From positions 59,916,385 through 59,980,384 of the forward strand of contig NC_092876.1 in assembly GCF_028372415.1 (NCBI RefSeq): a DNA stretch of 64,000 nt, in the 5' to 3' direction. Within the stretch, counting starts at the first letter, position 1; every line of letters begins with the position of its first letter. This stretch comes from Notamacropus eugenii (Eukaryota > Chordata > Mammalia > Diprotodontia > Macropodidae). Shown one piece after another: positions 1 through 11,505 of the stretch. The notes under the pieces are model-generated. The model did no database searches. It was not told the origin of the DNA and saw nothing but the letters and a program-made list of their open reading frames with translations. Position numbers and translations under genes: made by a program.

Positions 1-440
1 CACTATCACTCTTTTTTCCTTGATAATCTCTTCTCTATAGATTTATGTGACCCTGCTATCTCCTATTTATCTTCTTACCTATTTGACCACTCATTTCAGT
101 CTCTTTTGCTGGATCTTCATATGAGTCATATCTGTTAACCAGAGGTGTCCCCTGAGGCTCTGTCCTGGGGATTCTCTTCTTCTATACTACTTGATAATCT
201 CATTTTCTGCACTGATGATTTCCAGATTTATTTATCCAGTCTTATTCTCTCTCTTGACCTTTCAGTCTTACATCTCCAAATGCTCACTGAGTTTCTTAAG
301 CTAGATGATCCTTTGCATCTCAAATTTAACACGTCCAAAACTGAACTTAATATCTTTCCCTTCAAACCTTCCTCTCCTCTGAACTTTTCTATTACTGTTT
401 ATGGTATCACCATCCTTCTAATAACCCAGTATCTCTTATT
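1..440 (+). repeat. L2-type LINE fragment (reverse transcriptase region)
   Basis: The plus strand resembles the mammalian L2 consensus around the conserved text for FADDxQIY: CTGATGATTTCCAGATTTAT followed by TCCAAAACTGAACTTAATATC. The frame is broken and the fragment runs off the window start. Confidence 0.65.
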
Positions 441-567
441 GCCTACTATCCAGCAAAGAGGTGATGGATAGAAGGTGTCAAGGTAAATGTATGTTTTTGG
501 ACATGGTCAAAACAGGGACTTATTTTACTTGGTGATGCATATGTGTGTGTGCGCCCACACGTATGTT

Positions 568-569
<2 letters not shown>

Positions 570-608
<39 letters not shown>
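570..608. repeat. (GT)n microsatellite
   Basis: Uninterrupted GT dinucleotides, about 19 units. Confidence 0.98.
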
Positions 609-611
<3 letters not shown>

Positions 612-619
612 ATTGAAAG

Positions 620-2530
620 GGTCAGAGTAGAGAGGAGAGGGGTAATAATGGTGATGCCAAAAGAAAAAAGTAAAGAGAGGAGGGTCACTGAAATATTTTT
701 AAAAGTATACAGGGGAGTTCAGAAGGAAGTTTAGAAGGAAACACAGCAAAGTAGTACATTTTTGAAAATATCAGGTGTAATTCATTATATTCTTTAAAGA
801 AGGTGGTATAGAGAGTCATGGTTTCATATACAATCCCCTTTTAGTGCTTTGCTTTCTATCTGGAAATGCTCCTATTTTGGGAGTTCTTGTGAAGTTTAGA
901 ATTTAAAAATTTACCATCTTCTTTTCTCTGACTTTATTTGGTGTTCTCCATATCTAGTACCTCTTTCTTTTTCAAATTAAGTTTTATTTCTTTTTCAGTC
1001 AATGAAAATTCACTTCTTTCCCCTCATCTCCCTGTAACAACTTCCCCTCCCCTCATTGAGAAAGAAAAAAAATCTTGTTATAAACAAGTGTATTCGAACA
1101 AAGCAAGTTCCCATGTTGGCCATGTCCAAATGATATATTTCAATCTGCACTCTGAGTTTGTTCCCTCTCTGTCAGGACATTATTAAATATGTCTTGATTC
1201 TTTTCTTGAAGAATGTATTTATAACATTAAGGTGGGAAGCTTCTGTGCAATCTACGAACCACTGGACTTTCTCATTCTTTGCTCCAGAATGCTAATTTCT
1301 AACGCGTTTTTCCCATCCTCCCAAATGCCAACATTTGTTTTGACTTGCAGGTCATGTCATCACCTCCTTGATGTCATGGTCCTCTGAGAATGAAACAGCA
1401 ACAACGAGAAAATTGAGTATTAAAGTATATCTTCACTTAACTTGGAAGACCTTAATGAGTTCTACATAATGTTTCTCTACTTCCTCATCCTCTGTAATCA
1501 ATGCTGTTACCTAAGCTGTAATTATTTTCCTATTAGTTTTTCACAAATCCTTTCTATAAGTATTGCCATATGAAATAACCAAATGTCTTTTGAAATGACA
1601 TTTTTTGTTGCCTTTGGTTGCATGATAAAATCAATCCAGCCCATTCCTTCATCTGCCTCTCCAAGGAGAATTTATGAACCATCCTTCCTTTTAGCTGTAG
1701 CTTCTTTCTCTCTTTTGTTTCCATTTATAGCAAAATGTCAAAATTAGCACTTCATTTTCTCTCTTCATATTTCCATTCATTAATCAGTGGACAAAGATCT
1801 CACATTTAGAAATCAACAGCTGTTAATATTTAAGCACAGTGTGATCTTTAGCACTCTCTGTCACTGTTTCTGTTACTTTTCCCACTGTCACTACTATTAC
1901 AGAAAATAACTTCAAAAAGACTGAGGACTATTTTGTATAGCCAGTAAGAGAGGATTGGAAGAAGATCAAGGAAGGGAATTTTTTTTCTGCCCCACCATTT
2001 GCAGTGATGTCTTGCAGAGGAGTAACTGGCTCAGTAAGAATCATGATGGCCAGCTGGGAGCAGGCCCCAGAGAGTCTAGCAGACTAACATTCTCAGAAGA
2101 GACATCATGCTCTGTAAGAAAGACCATGAATATACCATGAGAAGAGAAAAACCATCAGGTCGCTGTAGTGCCAGAGGTCAGAGCTACCTTGATCGCCTGT
2201 TTTCCCTGTGCATGTGCTTACCCATTAGAGTGTTCCATATGCTTGCTCTTCCCAATGATATGGTGTGAGTTGGTGGAATAGCATGCCAGGTGTTGGGGAG
2301 GAGGAAAACCTTGTTTGTAACTATTATTCATACTAGGTCACTTCAATAAACACCTTTTGTTTGAACCTATTTCGTCATATGTCTGATTCATAAGTGGGAT
2401 GTACCTGTGGGGAGCTTGTGAGTCATATATAATGTTACGAGTGTTGACCTACATATTACCTTGAACATGGAGCTGTCATCCCTTGTGTGACTCAATATTA
2501 TGGTGTAAGTTAGGAGTTACATGCCCTCTG
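620..2530. other. No gene recognised
   Basis: AT-rich sequence with no long frame or splice-supported exon. A short stretch at about 1340-1395 resembles the 3' tail of the RTE-associated SINE family described at 31,860. The rest is unassigned. Confidence 0.5.
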
Positions 2531-2538
2531 ATCTAGAC

Positions 2539-2717
2539 TAGGGGTGGTCATATGTGGCCCTCTAGGTCCTCAAGTGTAGTCCTTTGAATCCAAATGTCAC
2601 GAACAAAATCCCTTAATAAAAGGATTTGTTCTGTAAAACTTGGACTTAGTCAAAAGGCCACAACGAAGGACCTAGAGGGCTACATGTGGCCTCAAGGCCA
2701 CAGATTCCCCACCCCTG
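2539..2717. mobile_element. hAT (Charlie-like) non-autonomous DNA transposon
   Basis: Terminal inverted repeats TAGGGGTGG and CCACCCCTG, subterminal inverted copies of GTCCTC/GGACC sequence, and flanking 8-bp duplications ATCTAGAC (2531-2538) and GTCTAGAC (2718-2725) that differ by one base. An 8-bp duplication is the hAT hallmark. A relative lies at 42677-42882. It encodes nothing. Confidence 0.85.
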
Positions 2718-2734
2718 GTCTAGACAAACTGGCC

Positions 2735-3600
2735 TCCTTACCATTTATCACACACAGTACTGCCTCTCATCTCCATGCCTTTTTACTGAGTATCTTTCAT
2801 TCCAGAAATATACTTACTCCTCACATTAACCTCTAAGAATCCTTAATTTACTTCAACATTCAGTCTAAACATCACCTTTCACATGAAGCTTTCTTAATGT
2901 TTCCAGCTGCTACTGTACCCGTCACCCCCCAGCCAAAAATCTATCTTGTATTTCTGTTGCATATATTTTGTATATATCTATGTGTATACATATTATCTTC
3001 CCACTAGAATGGAAGCAAGGTATGTTTCATTTCTGCTTTTGTATCCTCATTGATTATGTGCTTAATAAATGCTTGTTGACTGACATTGACTTTACCTCCA
3101 CAACATTTTTCCCATCTGTCCCCTTATCTTCACTCAAACCATTTCAGGCCCTCATTGCTATGTATACTTATGTGATCTCCCTATCTCCACCTTCTTTCTA
3201 TTCCACTGCCCATATAACTTTCAACAAGATTTTCCTAAAGCGAATGTCTGATCATGTCACCCTCTCTCCTCCCCCAAATTATGAATAGCTCTGTTGCTTC
3301 TAAGATAAAATACACAATTTTCAGCATGGAATTTAAAGCCTTTGGCCCCCATCTTCCTTTATTTCTGGTCTTATTTCATATTATTTTCCTGCATATAGTC
3401 TCCATTCAAATCCAACTGGCCTCCAATCTGTTCCTTGTACATCACTCTCCAGCTCTGCCTCCATGGACAAGTGTTTCCATGTCTGAAATACTCTCCTCTT
3501 CTTGCTCCCCACTGCCTCTTACAATCTCTAGCTTCCTTCAAAGCTTAGCATAGGTACCACAGTCCAGGTGAGACTTTTCCTAATTGTTCCAGTTCTCTCA
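2735..3600 (+). repeat. L2-type LINE 3' fragments
   Basis: Two plus-strand L2-like pieces. The first ends with the typical GTGCTTAATAAATGCTTGTTGACTG near 3058-3082; the second, about 3090-3600, has the TGATCATGTCACCC and CTTCAAAGCTTAGC motifs of the L2 3' region. Confidence 0.6.
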
Positions 3601-3829
3601 CTTTTGCAGTTACTTTCTATTCCTGTTTTTAAAATAAATTTTACATTTATTTAGTTGTAGACATGTTCTTTCCCTGGCAAAATCCAAACTCTTTGAGGGT
3701 AGTGACTCATTTGTTTTTAATTTGTGTCTCCAGGACCAGACACAATTCTTCTTGTATAGGCACTCAGTAAATGTTGAATTGAACTGGATCCCAGAGCTAG
3801 ATGAGACCTTGTAGTAGCTGTTGTCCAAT

Positions 3830-4072
3830 TGTTTCCACTTCTAAATAATTCCACGGATTTCTGTCCATGGGATTTTCTTGGCAAAGATACTAGAGTGGTT
3901 TGCTATTTCCTTTCCTAGTATGCCCCCATTTTATAGATGTGGAACTGAGGTAAATAGGGATTAAGTGACTTTCCCAAGATCACACAGCTAGGAAGTATCT
4001 GAGGTCTGACCTGAACTCAGATCTTACAGACTCCAAACCCAGTACTGTATCCACTACACCACTTAGCTTCTT
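3830..4072 (-). repeat. tRNA-headed CORE-SINE, minus strand
   Basis: Reverse complement of the marsupial SINE: TTTTCTTGGCAAAGATACT, GAGGTAAATAGGG, CACACAGCTAGGAAGT and ACTGTATCCACTACACCAC appear in the antisense order of its tRNA-like head and body. Confidence 0.75.
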
Positions 4073-4077
4073 TGGAT

Positions 4078-4225
4078 GAGACCTTAGAATATGGGATATT
4101 AGAGTTGAAAAGGTCGTAGATTTTGAGACCATAGAATGTCAGAGTTGAAAGGGACTTTGGAATACAGAATTTAAGAATTGGAACAGATCTTAAAATACAG
4201 AATCCCGGAACTGAATAAGACTTTA
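4078..4225 (+). repeat. Degenerate 33-bp minisatellite (MIR-tail unit)
   Basis: Several diverged copies of the unit around TTAGAATACAGAATGTCAGAG...GAAAGGGACT in tandem. It is the same unit as at 33500-33705. Confidence 0.6.
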
Positions 4226-4259
4226 AAATATGAAATGTAAGAGCATATAACTTTATTTT

Positions 4260-5410
4260 TAATAAAATTATTTCAATGAATAAAAACATATTTTATCTCC
4301 TTCCCACCTTCTTTGCCCTCTCCATTGGAAAAAAAAAACAAAAACAATCTCTTGTAATAAAAATCAATAGTCCAGCAAAATATATTCTCACATTGACTAA
4401 GTCTAAATATATATTGTATTTCGTACCCTGAATCCATCACTTTTCTGTCAGGAGGTTAAGTAGCACGCACTATCATTGGCCTTCTGAAATTGCGGTTGGT
4501 TATTACATTGATCTCAGTTCTTAAGCTTATGAAGTTGTCTTGGCAGTGGTATTGCTACATCAATTGTTGTTTTGGTTCTGCTTATTTTACTCTGCATCAG
4601 TTTCTACAAGTCTTTCCATGTTTCTCTGAAACCATCTCATTCATCATTTCTTATAGCATAATAATATTCAATTACATTTATATACTATAATTTGCTCATC
4701 TGCTCTCTAACTGATGGGCACCCACTCGGTTTTTAGGTCTTTGTTAGCTCAAAAAGAGCTATAACAAATATTGGTACATATTATTTGTTTCTGTCTTGAT
4801 TCTCTTTGGAATATAGGACTAGTTGTGATATTGGGTCAAAGGATAGGCATAATTTGATAATTTCTAGAGCCATTATTTCAAATTGTTTCAGAATGACTGG
4901 ATCAATTCACAACTCTATCAAGACGGCATTAATATGCCTTAATTCCCATAGCTTCTTGAGCATTTGTCATTTTTCATTTTTGTCAACTTTGTTACTCTCA
5001 TAGTTATGAGGTAGAACTCCAGAGTTCCTTTAATTTGCATTTCTCTAATTATTGTAATTATTTGGAGCATTTTTCATATGGCTATTTATAGCTTATATTT
5101 CTTCCTTAGAAAACTGACAATTCATATTCCTTGACCATTTATCAGCTGGGCAATAATTCTTATTTGAATCAGTTTCTTATATATCTTGGAAATAAGTCCT
5201 CTAACAGAGAAATGATGAAATATTCCCTCCCCACACACAATTATCTACTTTCCTTTTGATTTTGTGGCATTGGTTTTGTTCGTGGAAATCTTTTATATTT
5301 CATTGAATCAAAACTGTCTATTTTATTTTCTGCGATCTTTACACTTTGATCAAATACTGTTGTCTGATCTATAGATCTGAAATGGGATTTTTTCCTTGGC
5401 CCTCTTATTT
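4260..5410 (-). mobile_element. L1 LINE, minus strand, first half (split)
   Basis: Antisense match to the 3' part of marsupial L1 ORF2: TGGGCACCCACTCGG, TATTGGGTCAAAGGATAGGC, TTTAATTTGCATTTCTCTAA and GACCATTTATCAGCTGGG. It stops in the ORF2 text around ATAGATCTGAAATGGG and resumes at about 7776, so it was cut by later insertions. Confidence 0.8.
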
Positions 5411-5718
5411 GTTTAAAGACAATTAAATAGAACAACAGAGAGAACACTGGACCTGGAATTAGGAAGACAACCCTAAATCCAGCCTCAGAGTAAGTCACTT
5501 ACTCTGACACTTAGCTGTGGGATACTGGTCAAGTGTCTGAAGCTGGATTTGAACGCAGGTCTTCCTCACTCCAGGTCCTGGAATCCACCTCTATTTATCT
5601 CAGTTTCCTCAACTATGAACTCCCAGCATTGTTGTGAGGATCAAAATGAGATAATTCTTGTAAGGCATGTAGCATAGTGTCTGGCAGAGAGTGAGCTCTT
5701 AATAAATGCTTTCCATCC
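5411..5718 (+). repeat. CORE-SINE/MIR-like insertion
   Basis: Contains body and tail motifs such as GAACACTGGACCTGGAATTAGG, CTCAGTTTCCTCAAC and a tail ending AGCTCTTAATAAATGCT. It lies between the two L1 copies. Confidence 0.65.
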
Positions 5719-5970
5719 AAATGCTTTAAATCACTATTGATTAGAGAAATACAAATTAAAATAACTGTGAGGTACCATCTCACAATGATCAGATTGGTTA
5801 ATATGACAGAAAAGGAAAATGATAAATGTTGGAGAAGATGTGAGACAATTGGGATACTAATGCACTCTTTTTGGAGTTGTAATCTGATCCAACCATTCTG
5901 GAGGGCAATTTGGAACTATGTCCAAAAGGTAATTAAACTGTGCATACCCTTTGATCCAACAATACTAGTA

Positions 5971-7015
5971 TTACTGGTTATTGTCCTTCATCTTCAAAGA
6001 GGACCAAAATGACATCCTCATTGTAAAGTAAAATTTCAGTGTGTCCGACTGTGGCTGATCAGACCAATATGAGCTCTAAATCCTCTACCACAGGTTGGGC
6101 ACAGATAGTCCATGTGAATATTTGGGGTGGATATCCCAAGTTTGTGCATCCTGTGTTTACTTTGTGCTGTCTCAATTCTGCTTTGCTCAAAGAGCACAGC
6201 ACCTTTTCTTATGTGGGCACACCATGCTGAGTGGTCCTGTGCCAGTGTCTCCCATGTTGCACAGTAAAATCCAAAGTTCTTGAGTGAGACCTTAAGAGTG
6301 TCCTTGTATCATTTCTTCTGGCCACCATGTGATTACCTGCCTCATGCAAGTTCTCCATAAAATAGTCTTTTTGGAAAGTGTACATTTTGCATTCGAACAA
6401 CATGACCAGCCCATCGGAGTTGTGTTCTCTGAAGCATAGTTTGAATACTTGGCACTTCAGCTAAGGCAAGGACTTCAGTGTCTGGTACCTTATCCTGCCA
6501 GGTGATCCTCAGAATCTTCCTAAGACAGTTCAAGTGGAAGCAATTCACTGGTGCTGGTAGACTGTCCTTGTTTAACAAGCATATAACAATGAAGTCAGCA
6601 CAATGGCTCTGTAGACCTTCAGTTTGGTAGTCAGTCTAATACCTCTTCTCTCCCAAACCTTTCTTCACATTCTTCCAAACACTGAGATAGCTCTGGCAAT
6701 GCGTACGTCAACCTCATTGTCAATGTGTACATCCCTGGAAAGTACACTACCAAGCTAAGTGAACTTATCCACAGCATTCAAAACTTCTCCATTTGTTGTA
6801 ATTGATGGTTCCACGTACGGATGGTGTAGTGGTGGCTGATGGAGCACCTGTATATTTTTGGTTTTAAGAAAGACCAAAGTGGAGGGAGTGTTGGTGCATG
6901 ACTTTCTGTTTGCAGATGATTGTGCACTCAATGCAGCTGAGATGCAACAAAATATGGATCAATTCTCTGCTGCCTGTATTAATTTTGGCCTAATAATTAA
7001 CATCAAAATTAATAA
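5971..7015 (-). mobile_element. RTE-type LINE fragment with internally inverted 5' end
   Basis: On the minus strand, 6840-6209 encodes the C-terminal part of a non-LTR reverse transcriptase, with EPSITTNGEVLNAVDKFT, RRGIRLTTKLKVYRAIV, LNCLRKILRITWQDK and QLRWAGHVVRM in order, broken by a stop and at least one frameshift. On the plus strand, 6858-7010 encodes the upstream block LFADDCALNAAEMQQ (FADD catalytic motif). The two blocks adjoin in an intact element but face opposite ways here. The 3' tail (5971-6010) reads as the reverse complement of GGTCCTCTTTGAAGATGAAG. It is dead. Confidence 0.75.
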
Positions 7016-7016
7016 T

Positions 7017-7017
7017 T

Positions 7018-7063
<46 letters not shown>

Positions 7064-7145
7064 GCTACTACTACTACTTCTGCTAATGCTGCTGCTACTA
7101 CTATTACTACTACCACCACCACCACTACTAGTACTACTACTACTG
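7017..7145. repeat. (TAC)n microsatellite
   Basis: Imperfect TAC/CTA triplets with TGC and CCA variants. They create an apparent poly-Leu frame that is not a gene. Confidence 0.95.
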
Positions 7146-7775
7146 TCTCAAAGAGATCAAAAAAAGGGGGAAAGACCTACATATATAAAAATGTTTATAG
7201 CAGCTCTTTTTGTGGTGGTAAAGAACTGGAAACTGAAGGGATGCCCATCAACTGAGGAATGCCTGAACAAATTGTGATATCTGAATGTAATAGAATACTA
7301 TTGTGCTATAAGAAATGATGAGCAGGTGGATTTCAGAAAAATCTAGAAAGACTTAAACATGAACTGATGTTGAACGAAGTGAGCCAAACCAACAGGACAT
7401 TGTACACGGTAACAGCAACATTGTGCAATGATTGACTGATTGACTTAGTCACTGTAGCAATACAGTGATCTAAGACAATTTCAAAAGACTTATAATGAAA
7501 AATGCTATCCAAATCCAGAGAGAGAACTGATGGAATCTGAATGCAGTTCAAAGCATACTATTTTCACTTTATTTTTTTTTCATACTTTTTTCCTTTGGTT
7601 TTTCTTTCACGACATGGATAACGTGGAAATCTGTTTTAGATGACTACACATATCAAATTGCTTACTGTCTTAGGGAGGAGGGAGTGGAGGAAAAGAGAAA
7701 ATTTTGGAATTCGAAATCTTATAAAAATGTTAAAAATTGTCTTTACGTGTAATTTAAAAAATAAAATATCATTAA

Positions 7776-8600
7776 AAATGCTTCCCTACCCCTTTCTTAT
7801 GATTTCATCCTTTATGTCTAAGTCATGTACTCATTGGGAACTTATCTTGGTATACAGTATGAGAGTTTGGTCTATGCTAGTTTCTTGCAGACTACTTTCC
7901 AGTTTTCCTAGCAGGTTTTGTTAAATAGGGAGTCCTTACCTCAGTCACTGGTGTATTCTGATTTATCAAACATTAGGCTACTGTGTTTGTTAGCTCCTAT
8001 GTATTTTGTATCTAATCCATTCCATTGATTGACTTTTCTGTTGGATTACTCTTTTGAGATTTGATTTTGCTAGGCTCCCACTTCAGTGCCATTCTTTTTC
8101 CCTCCTATTATTTCCCTTGACTTTTTTGACCTTTTGTTCCTCCAGAGGAATTGTATTATTGATTTTTCCAGCTCTGTAAAGCATTAGTTTGGTAGTTTGA
8201 TTGGTAAGGCACTAAATAGGTAAATTTAATTGTCATTTTTTATTGTGTTGGCTTAGCTTACTCATGAGCAATGGACATTTCTTCAATTATTTAGGACTGT
8301 CTATTTGCGTAAAGAGTGTTTTGTAGTTGTACTCATATTGTTTCTGTGTGTGTCTTGGTAGGTAGACTTCCAAGCATTTTATTTTCTGTGGGTATTTTAA
8401 CTCTTTCTATCTCTTTTACTGGGTTTTGTTGTAACATGCAGAAATTCTGATGATGGATATGGTTTATTTTATGACGTATAATTTTGTTGAAGTTATTGTT
8501 CCAATTAACTTTTAGTTAATGCTTTAGGGTTCTCTTAGTAAGCCATCATATCATTTGCAAAGCAATAATTTTGTTTCCTCTGGGCTTTCATCTTAAACCT
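7776..8600 (-). mobile_element. L1 LINE, minus strand, second half (split)
   Basis: Continues the L1 begun at 4260: CCTTTATGTCTAAGTCATGTAC, TTCCAGTTTTCCTAGCAGG, GGCTTAGCTTACTCATGAGC and TCTTGGTAGGTAGACTTCC match antisense L1 ORF2 in the expected order. Confidence 0.78.
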
Positions 8601-8604
8601 ATCC

Positions 8605-9420
8605 CTTTCTCACACCAATCTTTTTGCACTCACTGAGACCTGGCTCCCTCCTGATGACATAGCTTCCATGGCCACCCCTTCCAGCATTGGTTGTACTTTT
8701 CACACATACCCCTGACTCATTAGTCAACATAAGGGAGTTGGAATACTACTTGCTCCCCATGACCACTCTCAGACTCTTCTGCCATCATCACTTATAACAT
8801 CTCTTCTTTTGAGGTTCACTCAATCCATATTTATCATCCAATCAGGATTCCAGTGGCTTTACCCTACTGACCTCTGGTGCACTCTTCTTTCTTACATGAG
8901 TTTAGTGCCTAGCTCAGTCTTTCCCCCTGCCTTCATAACAGGGAACTTCAACAAATATATTAATACTGTCTCAAACACCCTAACCTCCAAGTTCCTCAAC
9001 TCACTCATTTCCCATGACCTAATTATTCATTCCACCTAAGCTACATATAGAGATACCTTTGATCTTGCCATCACACAGAAAAAACATTACTTCCATGTTT
9101 GTGAACTCCAAAATTCCCTTAGTTGATAATACTCTATTGTCATTCTACTTCATTCTCTATCTTGCATCCCCTAATCCTATTCTTTTGAGTCACTATGGCT
9201 TCTACTTCCTCTACCCCTCAGTTCTTTGCCAGGCCAAATCCCTACACGCTCCTTCCTTCCTCATCTTGACTTCTTGGTGAACTAATTCAACTCTACACTA
9301 TTTCTTTCTCTCAAGTCCCTTGTCTCTTAACCTTATCACCAATCTCATCCTGCTAAACTTGCTGCTTTGATTGCTCCCATCATCCATTACCTTTGCTCCT
9401 ACTCACATGCTACTGTAAGG
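8605..9420 (+). repeat. L2/CR1-type LINE fragment (endonuclease region)
   Basis: The plus strand encodes decayed endonuclease-like text: LTETWLPPDD in one frame, then GNFNKYINTVSNTLTSKFL and LISHDLIIH, with stops and frame changes. No functional protein. Confidence 0.6.
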
Positions 9421-9572
9421 AGTGGAGAGAATCAAAAGACTGCTGACTGGGTCCACTACACTTTTGTTACATAATCTCAACTGGGCCCTCACTATAGCAT
9501 ATCAGTACGTAATAATTCATATGCACATGCCTAAGCACATTGATATTGATATGTATATATATATGTGTATAC

Positions 9573-9622
9573 ATCTATCTATCTATCTATCTATCTGTCT
9601 ATCTATCTATCTACATATCTAT
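9573..9622. repeat. (ATCT)n microsatellite
   Basis: About 11 ATCT units with a GTCT interruption, preceded by a short AT/TG tract at 9550-9572. Confidence 0.95.
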
Positions 9623-10169
9623 CCTTTTTACTTGTTCCCAATAGATTTCTTAAATGAATGTTACTCTAACATGGGAGTAATACCATGTTGTAGTATTTAC
9701 GTGGTATATTGACCTATATATGTAGTTTCATTGGTAAAAATCCAGTCAAGGGGTTTGGATGAACCCAGAATGCAGTGCCTGAGACAGGTACCATTTGGTG
9801 TTTTCCTCCAGCTGTTCCTTTAGATTTTCCATGCCAACACAGTGATTAAACACTAGAGTGGATTGTCAGCCTAAATAGATCCTGGTGAGTTTTCCTGTCC
9901 CCACCATGTATCTTACCATGTGCATTATTTTCCCCTGGCTCTTAGGTTCCCATCTTTTTTAGGAGACAAAATATTGATCAAAGAAATGATTCTATAAGGA
10001 CAGTGATTATAAGTTCTGTGTATTTGACCTCAGAGCTGTGAGCTGCCAATTGTAAGTTCACCTCTTAATCGTAAATTAACTAGAAAAACCCTTGTTTTTT
10101 CTTGTCATAGTGACCAAGTCCAATGTGATGGAGGTGGCTTAACTACATGGAAAATCACCTAATTAATTT

Positions 10170-10985
10170 TTGTGCCTCCGCACCATTCTCTCTTGTTCAA
10201 CATGAGTAGGAGATCATCTTACGAACATGTTATGACCACTTAGTGCTGATGCCCCATACTTCACCCAATCTGTAACCCTCTCCCCTCCCCAATGTAATTT
10301 TTGGCCTTCAAGAGCAAGGTCTATCAACCAATGAGGCTCTGTATTTTGCCACGCTTCTTTTGCATATTTGGGCAAGAATAAGTAATGTATTAATCCATAT
10401 GTTGTATAAGTCACATAGGAATATAGATTCTAATAGAAGGGCCCTAGGACATGTTTCAAACTCTAATTTAATATTCATTACTTGTTTACCAGCTATGGAG
10501 CTCATTTGCACAACCATAAGAAATGCTGACAAAGATATCTCCCTCCCGCTTTGCTCAAATTCCATGATGAAACCAAGCATGGGTGGTGGCATGGTACGGC
10601 AAGTCCTCCCTCCCTGACCCCCCATTGTATTCTTAGAGTGTATGTCTAGTTCCTAAGGAGAAGCCCATCCAGCTTGTGACTACTTAGTCAGCAGAGGTAT
10701 TTCCTGCTTTGCCCAACCTGTGACCCTACTGATATATCGTTTTGCTTATTTTAACCTATTTATCATATGTCAACCAATGGAATTATTTTGTATTTGGTAG
10801 AACTGTTCTTGAATGTCTAGATCTCTAACCCTATAAAAATAGGGCCCTGAAAGGAGGGGGCATCTCAGATCATGAGGAAGATCTGGGGTCCACTTCATTA
10901 GAGGAGACCACGGAGCCTTTAATAAAGTGCCATTGGCTCTGCATCAGTCTCTCTTATTAGGTTGAATAATTTTTATCCCCACACA
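10170..10985 (+). mobile_element. Solo LTR of an endogenous retrovirus
   Basis: Has LTR architecture: a TATA box (TATAAAA, 10832-10838), then a poly(A) signal AATAAA at 10921-10926 about 85 bases on, and a terminal ...CCCCACACA. The 5' edge is a guess at TGTGCCTCC and no target duplication was found. No gag, pol or env sequence adjoins it. It points the same way as gene 1, whose coding start is about 4 kb downstream. Confidence 0.55.
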
Positions 10986-11304
10986 GTATAGTGTATTGCA
11001 GTCACATAGCTTTACTAACATGGAATTAAGATTAAAAAAAACAGTGCAAACCTTTTCTATCATGCTTGCTCCTTTCTAAATCCTTGTTGTGGAAAGGAAT
11101 ATTTCCCAAATGTACTTAGCTGAGGCTCATCAAAATGAAATGGCTGTACCTGTACCATACTTATTTATAAAGTCATAGACATAAGCTCCCAAAACACATA
11201 TATACAGATATGTGAGTACACATACACATATAATTTTATGTAAATACATGGGCATATTCACCCCAATATGTATATGTATATGTGAATTTGCTCTTTAGTT
11301 TTTT

Positions 11305-11505
11305 CTTCAAATCCATATCTGATTCTTTGTGACACCATTTGAGGTTTACTTGGCAGAGATACTGGAGGGGTTTGCCATTTCCTTCTCTAGATCATCTGAC
11401 AGATGAGGAAACTGAGGCAAATAAGGTGAAGTGACTTAGTCTGAGGCCAGATTTGAACTCGGGAAGATGAGTCTTCCCGACTCCAGGCTAGCTGCCTGTA
11501 TATGT
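11305..11505 (-). repeat. CORE-SINE, minus strand
   Basis: GGTTTACTTGGCAGAGATACTGG, TGAGGAAACTGAGGCAAATA and CTCCAGGCTAGCTGCC are the antisense body and head of the marsupial SINE. Confidence 0.75.

Larger units (their letters stand above)
5719..7775 (+). mobile_element. L1 LINE, plus strand, 5'-truncated, interrupted
   Basis: 5719-5970 carries the end of ORF2 (CAACCATTCTGGAGGGCAAT, CCCTTTGATCCAACAATACTA). 7146-7775 carries the rest, with CAAAGAGATCAAAAAAAGG, GGGATGCCCATCAACTGAGG and the 3' UTR. The gap holds an RTE fragment and a TAC microsatellite. The element itself sits inside the minus-strand L1. Confidence 0.8.

Noticed and set aside
6858..7277. 139-residue frame with a long Leu run
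   Set aside because: It joins an RTE reverse-transcriptase scrap, a TAC microsatellite and an L1 3' region; not a gene.
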